NCBI GenBank assembly: GCA_947254375.1
Contig: CAMYCF010000018.1
Location: forward strand, 1 to 8,579
Direction of reading: 5' to 3'
DNA length: 8,579 nucleotides
Source: an uncultured Mobilibacterium sp.
Lineage (GTDB): Bacteria > Bacillota > Clostridia > Peptostreptococcales > Anaerovoracaceae
This document shows positions 5,344-8,579 of the stretch, piece by piece. The position numbers and the translations under genes are program-made. The notes beneath the pieces were generated by a model. That model saw only the letters and a program-made list of their open reading frames with translations. It ran no database searches and was not told the DNA's origin. Position 1 is the stretch's first letter. Each line of letters starts with the position of its first letter.

Positions 5344-6789
5344 ATGATAAATCAGTATAACCTCACCATGCTGACCGATTTTTACGAGATCACTATGGCT
5401 AACGGCTACTTCCAATCTGACATCAAAGATTGCGAAGCGTGCTTCGATATGTTTTTCCGCCGCGTCCCTGATGACGGCGGTTTTGCTATTATGGCGGGGG
5501 TCGAGCAGCTGATCGACTACGTGCAGAACTGGCATTTTACGGACGAGGACATCGAATACCTTCGCTCGAAGGGTCAGTTCTCGGAGGATTTCCTCAAGTA
5601 CATCAGGCATTCGAAATTCGAGTGCGACATCTGGGCGGTTCCGGAAGGGACGCCGATCTTCCCGCACGAGCCGATAGTGACGGTAAAAGGTCCGCTGATC
5701 CAGGCGCAGTTCATCGAAACGATGCTCCTCCTGACGATCAACCACCAGAGCCTCATCGCCACGAAGGCGAACAGGATAGTCAGAGCGGCGCAGGGACGTC
5801 CGGTAATGGAATTCGGGACGAGGCGCGCGCACGGGGCTTCTGCTGCGATCTTCGGAGCGAGGGCCGCGTACATCGGAGGCTGCGCGGGAACGGCATGCGC
5901 CATTGCGGACAGGGACCACAGCGTCGATGCGCTCGGCACGATGGCACACAGCTGGGTACAGGCGTTCGACAGCGAATACGAAGCATTCAAGGCTTACACG
6001 CGCATCTACCCGAACAACGCCGTCCTCCTCATCGATACGTACAACGTCCTGAAGTCGGGACTTCCGAACGCGATACGCGTTTTCAAAGAGCTCAAACCTT
6101 CAAAGATGGGCGTCCGCATAGACAGCGGAGACATCGCCTATCTCACGAAAAAGACGCGTGAGATGCTCGACGAAGCGGGCCTTCAGGATTGCCAGATCGT
6201 AATATCGAACTCACTCGACGAGTACCTCATACGCGACATCATCATGGAAGGTGCGAAGATCGATTCGTTCGGCGTCGGGGAAAGGCTCATAACGGCGAAG
6301 TCGGAGCCGGTCTTCGGCGGTGTCTACAAACTCGCCGCAATCGAAAAAGACGGCGTGATGATCCCGAAGATGAAGATGTCCGAGAACCTCGAAAAGATAA
6401 CGAACCCGGGCTTCAAGAACCTCTTCAGGCTTTACTCAAAGGACAGCGGCAAGGCATTGGCCGACGTCATAACACTTCAGGGCGAGCGCATACCGGAAGT
6501 CGACGGATACGAGATCTTCGATCCGAATGCCGTGTGGAAGCGTAAAAGCCTCGAGAATTTCTACGCAAAAGAGCTTCGCGTAAAAATCTTCGATCGCGGC
6601 CGCCTCGTCTACGACTCACCTGATCTCGCGGAGATAAAACAGTTCTGCAAAGAGCAGGTCGACACGCTCTGGGAAGAGGTGCTCCGTTTCGAGAATCCGC
6701 AGACATACTACGTCGACCTCTCGAAAAAACTTTGGAACCTGAAGCAGGAGATCATCATGCAGCACAGCGATCCGAAGAGGCAGCACTAA
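5344..6789 (+). CDS. pncB: Nicotinate phosphoribosyltransferase
   Basis: This enzyme makes nicotinate mononucleotide from nicotinate and PRPP, coupled to ATP hydrolysis. It is the entry step of the Preiss-Handler NAD salvage route in the cytoplasm. The 481-residue length fits the family. Visible motifs are LTDFYEITMANGYF near the N-terminus (10-23) and EFGTRRAHG (156-164). The His phosphorylated during catalysis is most likely H202 in GTMAHSWVQAF. LIDTYN (229-234), RIDSGD (258-263, phosphate and ribose contacts), SFGVGERL (308-315) and PVFGGVYKLAA (322-332) follow. A strong AGGAGGT ends five bases before the ATG. TATAAA repeats at 5315-5329 lie just upstream but without a -35 box, so read-through from the promoter at 4785 is more likely. 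No nadD or nadE is in the window. Confidence 0.96.
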   Translation: MINQYNLTMLTDFYEITMANGYFQSDIKDCEACFDMFFRRVPDDGGFAIMAGVEQLIDYVQNWHFTDEDIEYLRSKGQFSEDFLKYIRHSKFECDIWAVPEGTPIFPHEPIVTVKGPLIQAQFIETMLLLTINHQSLIATKANRIVRAAQGRPVMEFGTRRAHGASAAIFGARAAYIGGCAGTACAIADRDHSVDALGTMAHSWVQAFDSEYEAFKAYTRIYPNNAVLLIDTYNVLKSGLPNAIRVFKELKPSKMGVRIDSGDIAYLTKKTREMLDEAGLQDCQIVISNSLDEYLIRDIIMEGAKIDSFGVGERLITAKSEPVFGGVYKLAAIEKDGVMIPKMKMSENLEKITNPGFKNLFRLYSKDSGKALADVITLQGERIPEVDGYEIFDPNAVWKRKSLENFYAKELRVKIFDRGRLVYDSPDLAEIKQFCKEQVDTLWEEVLRFENPQTYYVDLSKKLWNLKQEIIMQHSDPKRQH

Positions 6790-6847
6790 GATGCGGTAAA
6801 AGCGGATCTCCCGCGATAAAAAAATCGAATAATATGTAATAAAAACG

Positions 6848-6900
6848 ACCGACCGTGGTCCCGCGCCGTTTGAGGGTGTAGGCGAAAGCGGTCGGTTTTT
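6848..6900 (+). terminator. Intrinsic terminator after pncB
   Basis: ACCGACCG (6848-6855) pairs with CGGTCGGT (6889-6896) and runs into five T (6896-6900). The 33-base interior can add a CGCC/GGCG stem. An A run just upstream (6841-6845) would also give a T run on the minus strand, so it could work in both directions. The preceding 6790-6847 shows nothing else. Confidence 0.85.
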
Positions 6901-6929
6901 AGTATCTATTTGCCGGATTTATATGCCAC

Positions 6930-6981
6930 TTTATACCCCACCTATGCTATAATTTATGTGGTGAATAAAGTGGGGTATAAA
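6930..6981. repeat. 12-bp inverted repeat flanking the regulator promoter (putative operator)
   Basis: TTTATACCCCAC (6930-6941) and its exact reverse complement GTGGGGTATAAA (6970-6981) are separated by 28 bp. One arm sits just upstream of the extended -10 box. The other covers the GGGG of the ribosome site and ends inside the start codon. The next gene encodes a protein with a C-terminal winged helix, so autorepression is plausible. Confidence 0.75.
6945..6953 (+). promoter_or_regulatory. Extended -10 promoter of the AlbA_2 regulator gene
   Basis: TGCTATAAT is a perfect extended -10 with no clear -35 at 16-18 bp upstream. Transcription would start near 6960, leaving a leader of about 23 nt. 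The promoter sits between the two arms of the inverted repeat. Confidence 0.7.
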
Positions 6982-6982
6982 A

Positions 6983-8386
6983 ATGGATAAATACATAGAC
7001 ATAGTAGAAAACGCACTTAAATACGGAACCGAACGAGAGTGGTTGGAATTCAAAGAGAATCAGTCCGATGCTCATATCATCGGCGAATATATCTCCGCTC
7101 TTTCGAATGCGGCTGCGCTCAAAGGGGAAGATTTCGGTTATGTCATCTGGGGTGTCCGAGACGAAGATCACAAGATTTGCGGCACACATTTCGACTTTCA
7201 TAAAAGCTTCCGAAATGAGCCGCTTGAACATTATCTGGCAAGGCAGCTTACACCGGAGATCAGATTTTCGTTTCACGAGATCACGCTCAATGGTAAAAGA
7301 GTCGTTGTACTCGAGATCCCCGCTGCAACTAAGATACCTACTTCCTTCAACGTCACCAGATACGCCCGTATAGGTTCGAGCAAGGTCAATCTCGCCGAAT
7401 ATCCTGAACGCGAAGCCGAACTTTTTGTTCTTCTTCATTCCGGGAAAGTTACAATGGAAACATTGAGATCCGAATATCAGGACCTTACATTCGAAAGGTT
7501 GTTCACATACTATGCAGGAAAGAAAGTCTCACTGAACGAGAAAACATTTCGCAAGAATCTCGGCCTTCTGACCGAGGACGGCAGCTACAACCTCCTCGCT
7601 CAACTTCTTTCAGATGACTGTCATATGCCGATACGAGTATCCGTTTTCACAGGAGAAACCAAGTCTTCGCCTCTGTATTCGATAAGGGAATTCGGCAACA
7701 CGTGCATACTCCTCGCACTTGATAAAGTTTTGGAGTATGCCGATGTCATAAACCTGATACAGGTCGATGAGACAGACAGGATGCTTACCCGCAAGGATGT
7801 TCCGCTGTTCGATATGGACGCTTTTCGCGAAGCGGCGGTCAACGCATTCGTCCACAATAAGTGGGTCGACGGAAATGCACCGATGATAACCGTCTACAGC
7901 GACCGCATCGAGATACTTTCGCGCGGCGCACTGGCCAAAGGACAGACCGTAGAAGGTTTCTACTTAGGAGAATCCGTGCCCGTAAATCAGAAACTGTCCG
8001 ACATTTTCCTTCAGCTGCATATCAGCGAACGTTCGGGCCGCGGAGTGCCGACAATAATCGAGACTTACGGTAAAGACGTTTTCGATTTTCGGGAAAACTC
8101 TATCGCCGTCACGATACCTTTCAACAGGATCGTACGGCCGACCGGCTCCGACAGACATACAAGTCAAGACGAAAATGACGGCGAATATTACAAAGTACCG
8201 CTCAATCCGCGCCGCAAAAAAATACTCGATGAGATCCGTAAAAATCCCGGCATAACCCAGGCGGAACTCATCGATATAATCGGCATAGGAAAAACCGCGA
8301 TACAAAACAATATAAGTTTTCTGAAGGAAAACGACTACATTTACCGTGTCGGCTCGAAGAAGACGGGGTACTGGAAGTTAAAGTAA
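6983..8386 (+). CDS. AlbA_2 / HATPase_c_4 / winged-helix transcriptional regulator
   Basis: A 467-residue protein of the group of predicted regulators with an AlbA_2 (Schlafen-related, divergent AAA-4) N-terminal domain. That domain shows EWLEFKENQSD (19-29), IGEYISALSNAAA (33-45), then FGYVIWGVRDEDHKICGTHF (51-70). The second half has a GHKL-like ATPase segment: FREAAVNAFVHNKW (281-294), SDRIEILSRGAL (306-317) and ISERSGRGVPTI (347-358). A C-terminal winged helix (409-467, GITQAELIDIIGIGKTAIQNNISFL) probably binds DNA. Ligand and targets are unknown. Its ribosome site is weak (GTGGGG about seven bases before ATG) and lies inside the inverted-repeat arm. It is alone, ending convergently with uvrA. 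Its lower GC, especially at third codon positions, differs from pncB and suggests an accessory gene. Some relatives occur near defence loci, but nothing here shows that role. Confidence 0.88.
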   Translation: MDKYIDIVENALKYGTEREWLEFKENQSDAHIIGEYISALSNAAALKGEDFGYVIWGVRDEDHKICGTHFDFHKSFRNEPLEHYLARQLTPEIRFSFHEITLNGKRVVVLEIPAATKIPTSFNVTRYARIGSSKVNLAEYPEREAELFVLLHSGKVTMETLRSEYQDLTFERLFTYYAGKKVSLNEKTFRKNLGLLTEDGSYNLLAQLLSDDCHMPIRVSVFTGETKSSPLYSIREFGNTCILLALDKVLEYADVINLIQVDETDRMLTRKDVPLFDMDAFREAAVNAFVHNKWVDGNAPMITVYSDRIEILSRGALAKGQTVEGFYLGESVPVNQKLSDIFLQLHISERSGRGVPTIIETYGKDVFDFRENSIAVTIPFNRIVRPTGSDRHTSQDENDGEYYKVPLNPRRKKILDEIRKNPGITQAELIDIIGIGKTAIQNNISFLKENDYIYRVGSKKTGYWKLK

Positions 8387-8422
8387 AAAACTTCAGCTCT
8401 CTCGATTTGAAAGTTGAAGTTT
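8385..8422 (-). terminator. Terminator of uvrA, shared at a convergent junction
   Basis: On the minus strand AAACTTCAACT (8422-8412) pairs with AGCTGAAGTTT (8398-8388) over 11 bp with one G-U and a 13-base loop. The run of six T (8390-8385) closes it. The T run overlaps the stop codon of the plus-strand gene at 8384-8386. On the plus strand the hairpin is followed by the weaker TTTCTT, so it may end that transcript too. Confidence 0.75.
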
Positions 8423-8487
8423 CTTGCTCCTGAGTTGAAGTTTCTCCTTATTGAGTTGAAGTTTCTCACTTTTGAGTTGAAGTTTCT
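8412..8487 (-). repeat. Four 13-bp repeats with exact 21-bp period across the uvrA stop
   Basis: AGTTGAAGTTTCT (plus-strand sense) occurs without change at 8412, 8433, 8454 and 8475, with eight-base variable spacers. The first copy read by uvrA (8475-8487) is inside its coding region. The stop codon is at 8468-8466, and the other three copies lie in the 3' untranslated region. The repeat core contains the 5' arm of the uvrA terminator hairpin. Confidence 0.95.
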
Positions 8488-8579
8488 CCGGCTAATATCT
8501 CCTTCAGGTATTGCCCCGTATACGACTCTGCGACCTCAGCCACCTCTTCCGGCGTTCCGCACGCGACGAGTGTCCCACC
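8466..8579 (-). CDS. uvrA: Excinuclease ABC subunit A, C-terminal end (partial)
   Basis: The last 37 codons of a gene that continues beyond the right edge. The sequence GGTLVACGTPEEVAEVAESY followed by TGQYLKEIL is the characteristic UvrA C-terminus, just after the second ABC ATPase domain. UvrA is the damage-recognition ATPase of nucleotide excision repair. The family normally ends close to YLKxxL. Here a short tail AGETSTQK follows before TGA, encoded by the first copy of the 21-bp repeat. The ATPase motifs lie outside the window. Confidence 0.92.
   Translation of the reverse strand, partial: GGTLVACGTPEEVAEVAESYTGQYLKEILAGETSTQK

Noticed and set aside
5622..6545. Two plus-strand open frames inside pncB (5622-6161 and 6189-6545)
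   Set aside because: They are out-of-frame shadows of the well-supported pncB, with arginine-rich low-quality translations.
8412..8487. CRISPR array
   Set aside because: The period is only 21 bp, with 13-bp repeats and 8-base spacers, far below CRISPR sizes. No cas gene is present.

Overview
The window looks like a chromosomal stretch of a low-to-mid GC member of the Bacillota, probably Clostridia. This rests on the clostridial style of the tmRNA tag (ending FALAA), strong Shine-Dalgarno sites (AGGAGG, GGAGG), near-consensus sigma-A promoters and the family content. I cannot name a genus. Nearly everything is housekeeping. The plus-strand AlbA_2-type regulator near the right end is the only gene that looks accessory.

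Left part (1-2641, all minus strand). The first codons of an unknown gene run off the left edge. Then come the tmRNA gene ssrA (227-579) with its own terminator and a consensus promoter, an uncharacterised 174-residue protein (714-1238), and a 12-helix-class anion/Na+ permease of the ArsB/NhaD type (1283-2545). The last two appear to form a two-gene unit with its own promoter and a structured leader.

Middle part (2670-4743, minus strand). One operon runs from promoter to terminator: an RluC/RluD-type pseudouridine synthase, signal peptidase I (lepB, overlapping the first gene by ATGA), then smpB, 11 bp after lepB. smpB encodes the protein partner of the tmRNA, so both halves of the trans-translation system lie within 3 kb of each other, separated by the permease unit.

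Right part (4744-8579, mostly plus strand). A divergent promoter drives a short membrane-anchored protein that resembles the LysM-like accessory domain of MltG but has no catalytic domain. It is followed by nicotinate phosphoribosyltransferase (pncB) and a strong terminator. Next is a 467-residue AlbA_2 / HATPase_c_4 / winged-helix regulator whose promoter is framed by a 12-bp inverted repeat, suggesting autoregulation. The window ends with the 3' end of uvrA on the minus strand, convergent with the regulator. The uvrA stop codon lies inside a 21-bp-period tandem repeat whose core is the 5' arm of the uvrA terminator hairpin, present in four copies.

The most unusual signals are this multiplied terminator arm, the inverted-repeat operator, the catalytic-domain-less MltG-like protein with a perfect palindrome on its -35 box, and an 18-bp duplication carrying a ribosome binding site. 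I see no convincing new multi-gene system.
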